Assembly (NCBI GenBank): GCA_016281475.1
Contig: JAEEIS010000197.1
Span: 1 to 27,891, forward strand
DNA from: Bacteroidales bacterium
GTDB lineage: Bacteria; Bacteroidota; Bacteroidia; Bacteroidales; P3
DNA: 27,891 bases
Direction of reading: 5' to 3'
Shown piece by piece: positions 7,192-14,130 of the stretch. The translations under genes and the position numbers were made by a program. Positions within the stretch are counted from its first letter, which is position 1. Each line of letters opens with the position of its first letter. Under the pieces are notes generated by a model. That model was not told the origin of the DNA. It saw only the letters and a program-made list of their open reading frames with translations, and searched no databases.

Positions 7192-7902
7192 ATGGAAACC
7201 CCTATCATATCACTCAAAGATGTGACTATCAGCCATGACGAAGGTCCGCTGCTGACCCACGTGAACCTCGAAGTCCCCGCCAAAGAGTTCGTATACCTCA
7301 TTGGCAAGAGCGGCGCGGGCAAGACATCGCTGCTGCGCACCCTCTATGCCGACCGCACTATCGACCACGGCGAGGCCACGGTGTGCGGATTCGACTTGGC
7401 ACATCTCAAACGGAGGCAGATACCGATGCTGCGCCGCAAGGTGGGCATCGTGTTTCAGAACTTCCGACTGCTGAAAGACCGCAACGTATACGACAACCTG
7501 GCCTTTGTGCTCCGCGCCACGGGCTGGAAGCACGCCGACATCGACCCTCAAATCAGGCAGACACTCGAGGCGGTGGGCATCGCCGACAAGGCGACAGCCT
7601 CCATCCACCACCTGTCGGAGGGCGAACAGCAACGCGTAGGCATAGCCCGCGCCCTTATCAACAATCCCAGCCTCATCCTTGCCGACGAGCCGACGGGCAA
7701 CCTGGACCCCGCCACCTCGTCCGACATCATGCAGCTGCTGGTCAACATCAACCAGCAGACCGGCACCACGATGCTCATCTCGACCCACGACTTTATGATG
7801 ATCGACAAGTACCAGTCGCGCCTGTTGGTCTGCGAGAACGGCACCGTCACCGACCCCGCTGCCGAGGACCCAAACAGCAAAAATTGCAACACCGCACAAT
7901 AA
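7192..7902 (+). CDS. ftsE: FtsE-like ABC transporter ATPase
   Basis: This 236-aa ABC ATPase has Walker A GKSGAGKT (38-45), a Q-loop segment FQNFRLLKDRNVYDNL beginning near residue 88, Walker B LILADEP (161-167) with D-loop GNLD, and H-loop STHD (H199). The Q-loop block 'FQ-x-x-x-LLxDRxVxxN' is typical of FtsE, the cytoplasmic ATPase that works with FtsX on peptidoglycan hydrolases during division. The ABC signature reads LSEGEQQRV (141-149) instead of LSGGEQQR, a Gly-to-Glu change at its third position. No ftsX is adjacent in this window, so an orphan ATPase of the MacB/LolD type remains possible. An OmpA-domain envelope protein follows 68 nt downstream. Confidence 0.82.
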   Translation: METPIISLKDVTISHDEGPLLTHVNLEVPAKEFVYLIGKSGAGKTSLLRTLYADRTIDHGEATVCGFDLAHLKRRQIPMLRRKVGIVFQNFRLLKDRNVYDNLAFVLRATGWKHADIDPQIRQTLEAVGIADKATASIHHLSEGEQQRVGIARALINNPSLILADEPTGNLDPATSSDIMQLLVNINQQTGTTMLISTHDFMMIDKYQSRLLVCENGTVTDPAAEDPNSKNCNTAQ

Positions 7903-7970
7903 AACAACACAAACCGCGTTATCACGGAATAAAAAAAATAACGAATACTAAGACCTTATCAACACATACG

Positions 7971-9044
7971 ATGAAGAAGCGTCTCTTAATAATCTGTCTG
8001 GCAGCACTCTTTATGGTGCCTGCCACCAATGTGCAAGCACAGTACCGCAAGAAGAAACAAACCACCGAGATTGTCCGCGAGGGCAACAACAAACGCCTGT
8101 GGCTCCGTAGCAAGGCCGACACCAACTGGCATCCCACGCCCGGGGGCCTGTATGAGCAGGTGACACTGCCCGAACTGAACAAGAAGGGCAAGAAAACCGA
8201 GCCCATCATCGACCTCGGCGGCAAGCACAAGGTGCGCGAAACAGCCTACGACACGGTGTGGAAGTTCACCGCCTTCGACGGCAAGACGTTCTATTATATC
8301 AATTACAACTACAACGACTTCCGCCCATTGAAATGGCTGAAGGACAACCAGCGCGACTGGGGTACCTTCGACCCCGTGATGGACTACCTGACCACGGCGG
8401 GCCGTATACCGATGCACATCTGCGCCATCTACGCTGTCAACCCCACCATCACCGACCAGGACCAGCACGACGAGATTGCCGCCAAAGCACAGATGGAGGC
8501 CCTCATATCGCTCGACTACCTGCGCGACATCTTTATCGAGAAGGAGATGAAGAACAAAATCAGCTACAAGGTGGCCGAAATCGACTGGCGCTACTGGAAG
8601 GATGCGTCGTACTTCACCGACCCGCAGCCCACCGACGACCTCATCCGCGTGGGGCTGATTGTGGACTTCAGCTCGAAGAAGGTGGACCTGCTGCCCAGCG
8701 CCGCCAAGGACGCTAAGAGTTTTGCCGACATCAAGTTCCTCCCCAACGACGCCACCATTCAGAACTCCTATATCCCCGAGCTGGACAATCTGGCCAGCTA
8801 CCTAAAGCAGGAATCGGGGCTGGAGGTGCTGCTGACGGGCTACTGCGACAACGTGGGCACCGAGACCTACAACATGGGCCTGTCGCGCCAGCGTGCCGTG
8901 GAAATCAAAAAGGCACTGATGCAGCGCGGCATCGCCGAGAACCGCATCGAAGTGATTGCCAAAGGCGAGGATGACCCCGTGGGCGACAACAACACCTACA
9001 GCGGACGGCTGGCAAACAACCGTGTGACAGTAGTAATCCAGTAA
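7971..9044 (+). CDS. OmpA-family envelope protein
   Basis: The 357-aa precursor has a signal peptide (MKKRLLIICLAALFMVPATN followed by VQA, cleavage likely before Q24). The C-terminal ~110 residues form an OmpA/MotB-like peptidoglycan-binding domain. They carry the family signature, in which YNMGLSRQRAVEIKKAL is followed by the GI..NRI block and a terminal NNRVTVVIQ. Residues ~25-240 form a unique region rich in aromatic residues with no family I can name (FYYINYNYNDF, DWRYWKD). It probably anchors an outer-membrane or periplasmic structure to the cell wall. The ATG at 7971 was chosen because a signal peptide begins exactly there; the frame is open far upstream but reads as a shadow of ftsE. 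No clear promoter lies in the 68-nt gap, so cotranscription with ftsE is likely. Confidence 0.85.
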   Translation: MKKRLLIICLAALFMVPATNVQAQYRKKKQTTEIVREGNNKRLWLRSKADTNWHPTPGGLYEQVTLPELNKKGKKTEPIIDLGGKHKVRETAYDTVWKFTAFDGKTFYYINYNYNDFRPLKWLKDNQRDWGTFDPVMDYLTTAGRIPMHICAIYAVNPTITDQDQHDEIAAKAQMEALISLDYLRDIFIEKEMKNKISYKVAEIDWRYWKDASYFTDPQPTDDLIRVGLIVDFSSKKVDLLPSAAKDAKSFADIKFLPNDATIQNSYIPELDNLASYLKQESGLEVLLTGYCDNVGTETYNMGLSRQRAVEIKKALMQRGIAENRIEVIAKGEDDPVGDNNTYSGRLANNRVTVVIQ

Positions 9045-9154
9045 TCGCAATCACGTTATAACGTAATAACGACACTATCGACAACAAATCAAAATACAGA
9101 GAATTATGCGAAACAGAGGGGTCACGGATTCCTCTGTTTCTGCAATATTGGTGG

Positions 9155-10000
9155 ATGGAGGCGGTGTGCCACGGCAAGCGTTGGGACGTTGCCATCGCCC
9201 ACGACGACAGGGGCACGGTCATCGGGGCACTGCCTTACCTGATTGGGGTGAAAATGGGGCTGCGATACATCTTGCAGCCACAGCTGACGCAATATAACGG
9301 ACCGTGGTATCGGTCCGACAACACGGAGGAACGGCACAACGCCGACATCCAGTTCATAGCCCATCTGAAACACCTTCGGCTGACGCTTTTCCAACAGAAT
9401 TTCGCACCCGGAGTGAGCGACTTGGAGGGATGGAAAGGATATACTGTTGCACCACGTGTGACGTACCGACTAGAAGACATTTCCGACCCACAAAGGGTGT
9501 TCGAAGGCTTCGACAAAAGCCGCCGCCAGAGACAGATACGTCGAGCCGAACGGACGCTGAAGGCCGACCACAGTATTAGCTCGGAGGAGTTTGCGCGATT
9601 CCACACGGATTACTGGCGGTCGCGAGGGCAGAAAGACCTGCTGACAGAAGAGTTTATGGTGCGCGTCATCAATGCAGCACTCGAGCGAGAGCAGGGGGTG
9701 CTGCTGGGTGTGCGCGACAGTGAGGGGACACTGCAGGGGGCTCGGTTTGTGGCGTTCGACGCGAACTGCGGCTACGCCCTGCTGTCGGCACTGCATCCCG
9801 GACACCCTAACGGGACTTCGGCACTACTGTTCTGGCTCATCATGCAGGAGCTGTCGGGCAGGTGCCAAAGTTTCGACTTCGAGGGCAGCATGGACCCCGG
9901 CATCGCCCTCTCCTACAGCCTCTACGGCGCACAACCCACCACCTACTACCAATTGACGAGATGGGCCATCCCATTATTACGGAAACTGATGAAAATATAA
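9155..10000 (+). CDS. FemAB/GNAT-like acyltransferase
   Basis: From the first in-frame ATG the protein is 281 aa. It resembles GNAT-fold proteins of the FemAB/'Acetyltransf_6' kind. Features are WDVAIAHDDRGTVIGALPY near the N-terminus, a Q.TQYNGPW block, a basic helix FDKSRRQRQIRRAER, and a C-terminal strand-helix region with FDFEGSMDPGIA. Such proteins transfer amino-acyl or acyl groups to envelope precursors; the substrate here is unknown. The frame is open upstream to 9062 and encodes KYRELCETEGSRIPLFLQYW, which matches the normal family start. No ATG, GTG or TTG is in frame there, and an ATC at 9077 is the best-placed codon. The 9155 start is therefore probably too short by about 26 residues. 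A methyltransferase begins 8 nt after the stop. Confidence 0.75.
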   Translation: MEAVCHGKRWDVAIAHDDRGTVIGALPYLIGVKMGLRYILQPQLTQYNGPWYRSDNTEERHNADIQFIAHLKHLRLTLFQQNFAPGVSDLEGWKGYTVAPRVTYRLEDISDPQRVFEGFDKSRRQRQIRRAERTLKADHSISSEEFARFHTDYWRSRGQKDLLTEEFMVRVINAALEREQGVLLGVRDSEGTLQGARFVAFDANCGYALLSALHPGHPNGTSALLFWLIMQELSGRCQSFDFEGSMDPGIALSYSLYGAQPTTYYQLTRWAIPLLRKLMKI

Positions 10001-10007
10001 TTCTGCC

Positions 10008-10961
10008 ATGCTCAACAAGCTAAGAAACATAAACTATCAAGACCTGCCTATCAGCGACTACAGCCGCCAGTATATCCTGCGGATGCTGCCCGTGCTGGAC
10101 TACTATATGGACATCTACCACCGCAGCCTTAAGCAGATGATAGGCCAGGTGGGCAAAGCCCCCTCAGACATCACGATGGTGGACTATGGCGGCGGGCACG
10201 GGTTCCTTAGCCTTGCCGCCAAGGAGATGGGCATCGGCAGGGTGATCTACATCGACTATAATCCACAGGCGGTGAAGACGGTGCAGGCGTTGTCGAAGGA
10301 GGTCGGCAAGGGTCCCGACAAGGTTTTGCTGGGCGACGCAGGGATGCTGAGACAATGGTGTACAAACAATTGCGTCAAACCCGACGCGCTGCTGGGGATG
10401 GATGTGATAGAGCATATCTATCGGCTGGAGGACTTCTTTGCCGATGTCTATGTGGTGAACCCCAGCATTTTCATGCTTTTCACCACAGGCTCAACGCCCT
10501 ACAACCCATGGGTGGCGAGGCGGCTGCGGCGCATTATGCAGGCCGACGAACTGGGCCACGGAGGACAACCAGGGTATTTCCAACTACGCAAAAAGCACAT
10601 CCTCAAGCATTATCCAGAGATGAAAGACTGGGAAGCCGACATCTGGGCCAGGGACACGCGCGGACTGACCTACCCCGACATCCTCACTGCCGTGGACACG
10701 CACACACCCAACACGACCATTGATGCCTACAATACCTGCGACCCCGCCACGGGCAATTGGACGGAACGGATACTGACCGCCACAGAGTATCAACTGCTGG
10801 TAAGACCGTACAATGCTTTCGTCAGCGTCCGACCAGGGTACTACAACACTTATCGCAAAGGGGTCAAAGGCATCGTCTCTCGGCTGTTCAACATACTGCT
10901 ACACTTACCCTTTATCAAACTTCTGGCTCCATTTATTATTTTATCTATTCATTCCGAATAA
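10008..10961 (+). CDS. Class I SAM-dependent methyltransferase
   Basis: The 317-aa protein has a Rossmann-fold methyltransferase core. Motif I is VDYGGGHGF (58-66). The acidic ribose-binding residue is in YIDYN (D83), and GMDVIEHI follows where motif IV/post-II is expected. The C-terminal third is not typical of small methyltransferases and ends in a hydrophobic stretch (LFNILLHLPFIKLLAPFIIL), which may be a membrane contact. The acceptor substrate is unknown. It starts 8 nt after the FemAB-like gene, which suggests an operon acting on one envelope or surface-glycan substrate. That is inference from position only. Confidence 0.78.
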   Translation: MLNKLRNINYQDLPISDYSRQYILRMLPVLDYYMDIYHRSLKQMIGQVGKAPSDITMVDYGGGHGFLSLAAKEMGIGRVIYIDYNPQAVKTVQALSKEVGKGPDKVLLGDAGMLRQWCTNNCVKPDALLGMDVIEHIYRLEDFFADVYVVNPSIFMLFTTGSTPYNPWVARRLRRIMQADELGHGGQPGYFQLRKKHILKHYPEMKDWEADIWARDTRGLTYPDILTAVDTHTPNTTIDAYNTCDPATGNWTERILTATEYQLLVRPYNAFVSVRPGYYNTYRKGVKGIVSRLFNILLHLPFIKLLAPFIILSIHSE

Positions 10962-11022
10962 TCGGAAGAGTCGGAATTATCGGAATAGCCTGAAGGAAAA
11001 ACCACAATATTATAAAATTGCA

Positions 11023-11496
11023 ATGAACATCCGCCTGCTAGTTGTATCTAAGACCGACATACCCTATATTCAAGAGGGCATTGACGTGTATGTCAAACGG
11101 CTGAAGCATTATGTGAACTTTGAATTGGAAGTCATACCCGCACTGAAAGACCAAAAAGGAGCCACGCCCGACGAGATAAAAGAACGCGAGGGGGCATTGA
11201 TACTGAAACGACTGGAAGGAGCCGACCGAATAGTGCTGCTCGACGAGCACGGCAAGGAGAACACCTCGGTGGGATTTTCGCAATACCTACAAAAACAGAT
11301 GAATGCAGGGGTACGCAACCTAGTGTTCGTGGTAGGCGGAGCCTTCGGCTTCGCACCCGCAGTCTATGCCGCCGCCCACGACAAGATATCCCTCTCGCAG
11401 ATGACCTTCAATCACCAGATGGTACGCCTCTTCTTCGTGGAACAGCTCTACCGCGCCTTCACCATCCTCCACCACGAGCCGTACCACAACGAGTGA
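11023..11496 (+). CDS. rlmH: 23S rRNA (pseudouridine1915-N3)-methyltransferase RlmH
   Basis: The 157-aa SPOUT-class methyltransferase modifies pseudouridine 1915 in helix 69 of 23S rRNA on the assembled ribosome. Diagnostic features are the C-terminal trefoil-knot motifs VVGGAFGFAP and LSQMTFNHQMVRLFFVEQLY, and the terminal HHEPYHNE. The full length equals the family norm (155-157 aa). The ATG at 11023 gives the canonical start MNIRLLVVSK; the frame is open further upstream but overlaps the methyltransferase gene. The 61-nt gap before it contains TCGGAAT-type short repeats (10964-10989). Confidence 0.96.
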   Translation: MNIRLLVVSKTDIPYIQEGIDVYVKRLKHYVNFELEVIPALKDQKGATPDEIKEREGALILKRLEGADRIVLLDEHGKENTSVGFSQYLQKQMNAGVRNLVFVVGGAFGFAPAVYAAAHDKISLSQMTFNHQMVRLFFVEQLYRAFTILHHEPYHNE

Positions 11497-11530
11497 GAAC
11501 AACTCAGACTATACTTCGTTGCGCAACTTT

Positions 11531-11692
11531 ATGGAGAGCAACGGACTGACACAGGCACTGGTTACCACCATGATGGGTAGCGGACTGATGAGCCTCCCGT
11601 GGGATAATATACAAATGATGACATCGGCTTGCTACGCCTACAATGTAGGGCGCAACACGTTGTATCGCACCCAAGCGGATATAGGCTTGTAG
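11531..11692 (+). CDS. Small protein of unknown function (53 aa)
   Basis: A 53-codon frame follows rlmH by 34 nt (MESNGLTQALVTTMMGSG at the start, RNTLYRTQADIGL at the end). It looks coding: codon third positions and amino-acid composition match the neighbours, and it includes Trp, Cys and Tyr clusters. A TTG 12 nt upstream is an alternative start. It could be a genuine small protein or the 3' remnant of a longer gene, since the frame is open upstream into rlmH. Its TAG directly abuts the stop codon of the convergent PHP gene with no spacer. I recognise no family. Confidence 0.5.
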   Translation: MESNGLTQALVTTMMGSGLMSLPWDNIQMMTSACYAYNVGRNTLYRTQADIGL

Positions 11693-12466
11693 TCAGAGTA
11701 TCTTCTTCAGCGGGGCTTCGCGGAAGGCCATCGTGTCAATGTAGCGGCCCTCTTCGCCTTTGAGTGCCATGCGGAACTCGGAGAAGGTACGGTGCTCCAT
11801 GTAGATGACGTTGTAGACATCGCCAATGTTGTCGATGAAATGGGCATCGCTGTCGGTGATGAAGTTGAAACGTTTGAGGTAGGCGAACTTTTTCAGCATC
11901 TCCTCGCGCGTAGTGAAGCGGTTAATCTCCAGGCCGTCGGCCTTGAGGTCGGGCGGCACGAAACCCAGCTGGCTGGTGAGAGACGTGGTGCCCTTGTTGA
12001 CATGCGCTGGGACAAAAAGGCCGCCGATGCGGTGCACCTCCTCGTAGATGCCGTCGATGTCCACGTCGATGCCATTGAGCAGGTGGTATTGCTCCTCACC
12101 CACAATCTCGTCGTTCTCGTCGACGATGAGTTGGTAGCCGAAGCGGTCCTCATCGTTGGGGATGGGAGGCAGATGGGCATCAAGAAACTCCTGGAATTCG
12201 TCGAGCTGCTCGTCGGTCTCGAAATAGGAAAGGCAGTGCGCCTCTTCCTGCGATGTCACCTCCACTCCGCCCAGCACAAACAAGCCTTTCTCTCGTCCCA
12301 CCTTCTGCGCCACCTTGACCTGCCGGGTAGTGTTGTGGTCGGTGATGGCAATCATGTCCAGCCCACGCGCCAAGGCACGCTCCACAATAGCCGTGGGGCT
12401 CATTTCCAAGTCACCACACGGCGAGAGCACTGTGTGAATATGCAGGTCTGCCTTAAAAGGAGTCAT
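11693..12466 (-). CDS. PHP-domain metal-dependent phosphoesterase
   Basis: This 257-aa PHP (polymerase and histidinol phosphatase) protein shows the metal-binding motifs DLHIHT (H9, H11), a conserved LSPCGDLEMSP block, ITDHN (D43-H44), GVEVTS, PAHVNKG and ITDSDAHF. These fit a trinuclear-metal phosphoesterase of the TrpH/YciV-like kind. The insert DEDRFGYQLIVDENDEIVGEE and the IDVDIDGIYEEVH region match a subfamily that often neighbours DRTGG-domain proteins. Here the DRTGG gene lies upstream on the same strand, separated by a hairpin-bearing spacer. The substrate is unknown. In many anaerobes this pair accompanies [FeFe]-hydrogenase genes, but none is present in this window. Confidence 0.88.
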   Translation of the reverse strand: MTPFKADLHIHTVLSPCGDLEMSPTAIVERALARGLDMIAITDHNTTRQVKVAQKVGREKGLFVLGGVEVTSQEEAHCLSYFETDEQLDEFQEFLDAHLPPIPNDEDRFGYQLIVDENDEIVGEEQYHLLNGIDVDIDGIYEEVHRIGGLFVPAHVNKGTTSLTSQLGFVPPDLKADGLEINRFTTREEMLKKFAYLKRFNFITDSDAHFIDNIGDVYNVIYMEHRTFSEFRMALKGEEGRYIDTMAFREAPLKKIL

Positions 12467-12471
12467 GGTTA

Positions 12472-12588
12472 AATTGAAAATTAAAAAATGAAAATTGAAA
12501 GATTAACTACATACCCTGCCACTAACGTGGCACCCCTCTAAAGAGGGGACGCTGGCGCATCAAAATCTCCCAATCCTTATTTCTCAAT
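12472..12588. repeat. Hairpin spacer between the DRTGG and PHP genes
   Basis: Low-complexity AAATTGAAAATTAAAAAATG-type sequence flanks two compact hairpins: GCCAC-taac-GTGGC (12518-12531) and CCCCTC-taaa-GAGGGG (12533-12548). AAATTGA near the left edge (12473) is mirrored by TCAATTT at the right edge (12583-12589). The block could be a structured mRNA spacer or processing site, or a weak terminator, within the leftward pair. Confidence 0.6.
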
Positions 12589-12921
12589 TTACTTAATCAA
12601 TTCATAGATTTTTCCTGCGGTCTCGAAGGTCTCCATCGTGGTGCTGAGGAATGGAATACCCTCTTCGTTGCTCTGCTCCAGAGTTTCCTCTGTGGCAGTC
12701 TGACCCTTCACCAAGATAACGCATGCCAACTCCTTCAGCGAGGCAATGGCCATCACATTCTTATGCACTTGCAGGGTCACCCACACATTGCCCATCTCGG
12801 CATTGCCCATCACATCGCTCAGCAAATCGGAGACATAGCATCCCTCTATTTCACGGTCCAGGCCGTCGGCACCCGACAGCACCTTAAGATTCAGTTTCTC
12901 GACAAGTTCTTTGACTTTCAT
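12589..12921 (-). CDS. DRTGG-domain protein
   Basis: The 110-aa protein consists of a single DRTGG-like domain. MKVKELVEKLNLKVLSGADG is followed by DREIEGCYVSDLLSDVMGNA and VMAIASLKELACVILVKGQ, which is the typical fold order. DRTGG domains occur in phosphotransacetylases and as stand-alone proteins, where they are thought to have ligand-binding or regulatory roles. The ATG at 12921 was chosen because residues upstream of it are non-family and it sits 28 nt from a TATTTTTG box. It is the promoter-proximal member of a pair with the PHP protein. Confidence 0.82.
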   Translation of the reverse strand: MKVKELVEKLNLKVLSGADGLDREIEGCYVSDLLSDVMGNAEMGNVWVTLQVHKNVMAIASLKELACVILVKGQTATEETLEQSNEEGIPFLSTTMETFETAGKIYELIK

Positions 12922-12948
12922 GGTAGTATTATTTAATATTTCAAAGTG

Positions 12949-12956
12949 CAAAAATA
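12949..12956 (-). promoter_or_regulatory. -7 box for the DRTGG-PHP pair
   Basis: The minus strand reads TATTTTTG followed by CAC, a full TAnnTTTG match 28 nt upstream of the DRTGG ATG. No -33 element is clear. Confidence 0.5.
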
Positions 12957-13006
12957 CAATTTTTTTTCCACATACGCGTTATTCTTCACAAAAAAAAGAT
13001 ACAAAC

Positions 13007-13417
13007 ATGCAATTCCGTCTATCCTACACCGAAGTTGAGCAACTCTCAGAACGCAAAACTGGCAAGAAACTCCCCCTCGCCTACAGCGACACCCACACCG
13101 TGCACATTTCTTACCCGGTACCCCTGATGGGTTCAGTAGGCGTGGATATCACCGTCGACCGCATCAATGGTTCCGATGTATTTCTGTCCTTTAGCGGTGG
13201 TGCAGCCATCGAATTTATGCTCCGAACCGCACTCAACCAGACTAAGAACCGTCCCGGCATGGAGATGCTACAGATGATTGGAGGCAACCAGATACTTCTT
13301 ACCCTCAGTAAGAATCCCAATCTGGCCCCCATCTTTGAGCGCGTCACCCTCGAAGACATCTGCTTCGACCCGCAATTTATTATCATACAATTCTCGCCCA
13401 AGGCAGACCTGCTCTAA
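13007..13417 (+). CDS. Conserved-looking protein of unknown function (136 aa)
   Basis: A 136-aa soluble protein starts at MQFRLSYTEVEQLSERKTGK and ends in QFSPKADLL. There is no signal peptide or membrane segment. Alternating polar and hydrophobic stretches (HTVHISYPVPLMGSVGVDIT, DVFLSFSGG) suggest a beta-rich fold, followed by a helical region (AAIEFMLRTALNQ) and more strands. I recognise no family. It lies 5 nt upstream of an MBL-fold hydrolase, and the two are almost certainly one transcript. The upstream part of the frame is non-coding in style, and an A-rich run (AAAAAAAAGATAC) just before the ATG suits a Bacteroidota ribosome-binding region. Confidence 0.8.
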   Translation: MQFRLSYTEVEQLSERKTGKKLPLAYSDTHTVHISYPVPLMGSVGVDITVDRINGSDVFLSFSGGAAIEFMLRTALNQTKNRPGMEMLQMIGGNQILLTLSKNPNLAPIFERVTLEDICFDPQFIIIQFSPKADLL

Positions 13418-13422
13418 GAAAA

Positions 13423-14091
13423 ATGCCACTGCATTACATCTACCACAGTTGCTTCGTCTACAGCGAGGCCGATTTGCTTATCGTCTACGACTACTGGCGC
13501 GACCCCGACGGGCTGCTGCCCAAGTTCCTCGAAGAGGCGGAACGGGAAGAAAAGGAAGTGTATTTCATTGTCTCGCACTATCACGAAGACCATTTTAACC
13601 CCGACATTGTGCGCTGGTGCGAAGAGCGGAAGAACGAGCATTGGCACCTACTGCCCTCATACGACACCGTCCGCCGCAGACGGATAGACAAGAGTCTGCC
13701 CCTCGCTGTGCTGCGTTTTGGCGAGACGGTGCAGACACCCCATTTCACACTCCAAGCCTACCGTTCCACTGACGTGGGGGTAAGCACGGTCGTCACCTTA
13801 CATGACGGCGCCACCCTCTACCATGCCGGAGACTGCAACAACTGGTACTTTCCCCTCCCCTCCGACGGTGAGGACATGAGCAGCCACGTAAAAGTCACCC
13901 CGGACCAGATGGAGAAACTCTTCCTCTCCATCCTGAGAGATCTGTGCAAAGACCACCCCAGCATCGACCATGCCATGTTCCCCGTCGACCCGCGACTGGG
14001 ACAAGAGATGCTACGCGGACCCCTTCAATTTATCAAAACAATCAATGTTCGGCACTTCCACCCCATGCACTATTGCACACCCACACTCTGA
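13423..14091 (+). CDS. MBL-fold metallo-hydrolase
   Basis: The 222-aa protein belongs to the metallo-beta-lactamase superfamily. The zinc motif SHYHEDHF gives H52, H54, D56 and H57. A second metal ligand lies in YHAGDCNNW (D137), and C-terminal histidines occur in RHFHPMH. The layout fits the 'UlaG-like/hydrolase' MBL proteins of Bacteroidota and Firmicutes rather than true beta-lactamases; the substrate is unknown. The C-terminus stops soon after the last histidine motif, so it is somewhat shorter than many relatives. It forms a two-gene unit with the preceding 136-aa protein and converges on the acyltransferase gene, leaving a 39-nt gap with only a short GGTTGG/CCAATC hairpin (14111-14126). 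Confidence 0.85.
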   Translation: MPLHYIYHSCFVYSEADLLIVYDYWRDPDGLLPKFLEEAEREEKEVYFIVSHYHEDHFNPDIVRWCEERKNEHWHLLPSYDTVRRRRIDKSLPLAVLRFGETVQTPHFTLQAYRSTDVGVSTVVTLHDGATLYHAGDCNNWYFPLPSDGEDMSSHVKVTPDQMEKLFLSILRDLCKDHPSIDHAMFPVDPRLGQEMLRGPLQFIKTINVRHFHPMHYCTPTL

Positions 14092-14130
14092 CAACAGATG
14101 TGAGACGCGAGGTTGGAATTGCCAATCTAT

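Noticed and set aside
14093..14130. Terminator between the convergent MBL and acyltransferase genes
   Set aside because: Only a 6-bp GGTTGG/CCAATC hairpin with a wobble pair and no T-run; too weak to annotate.
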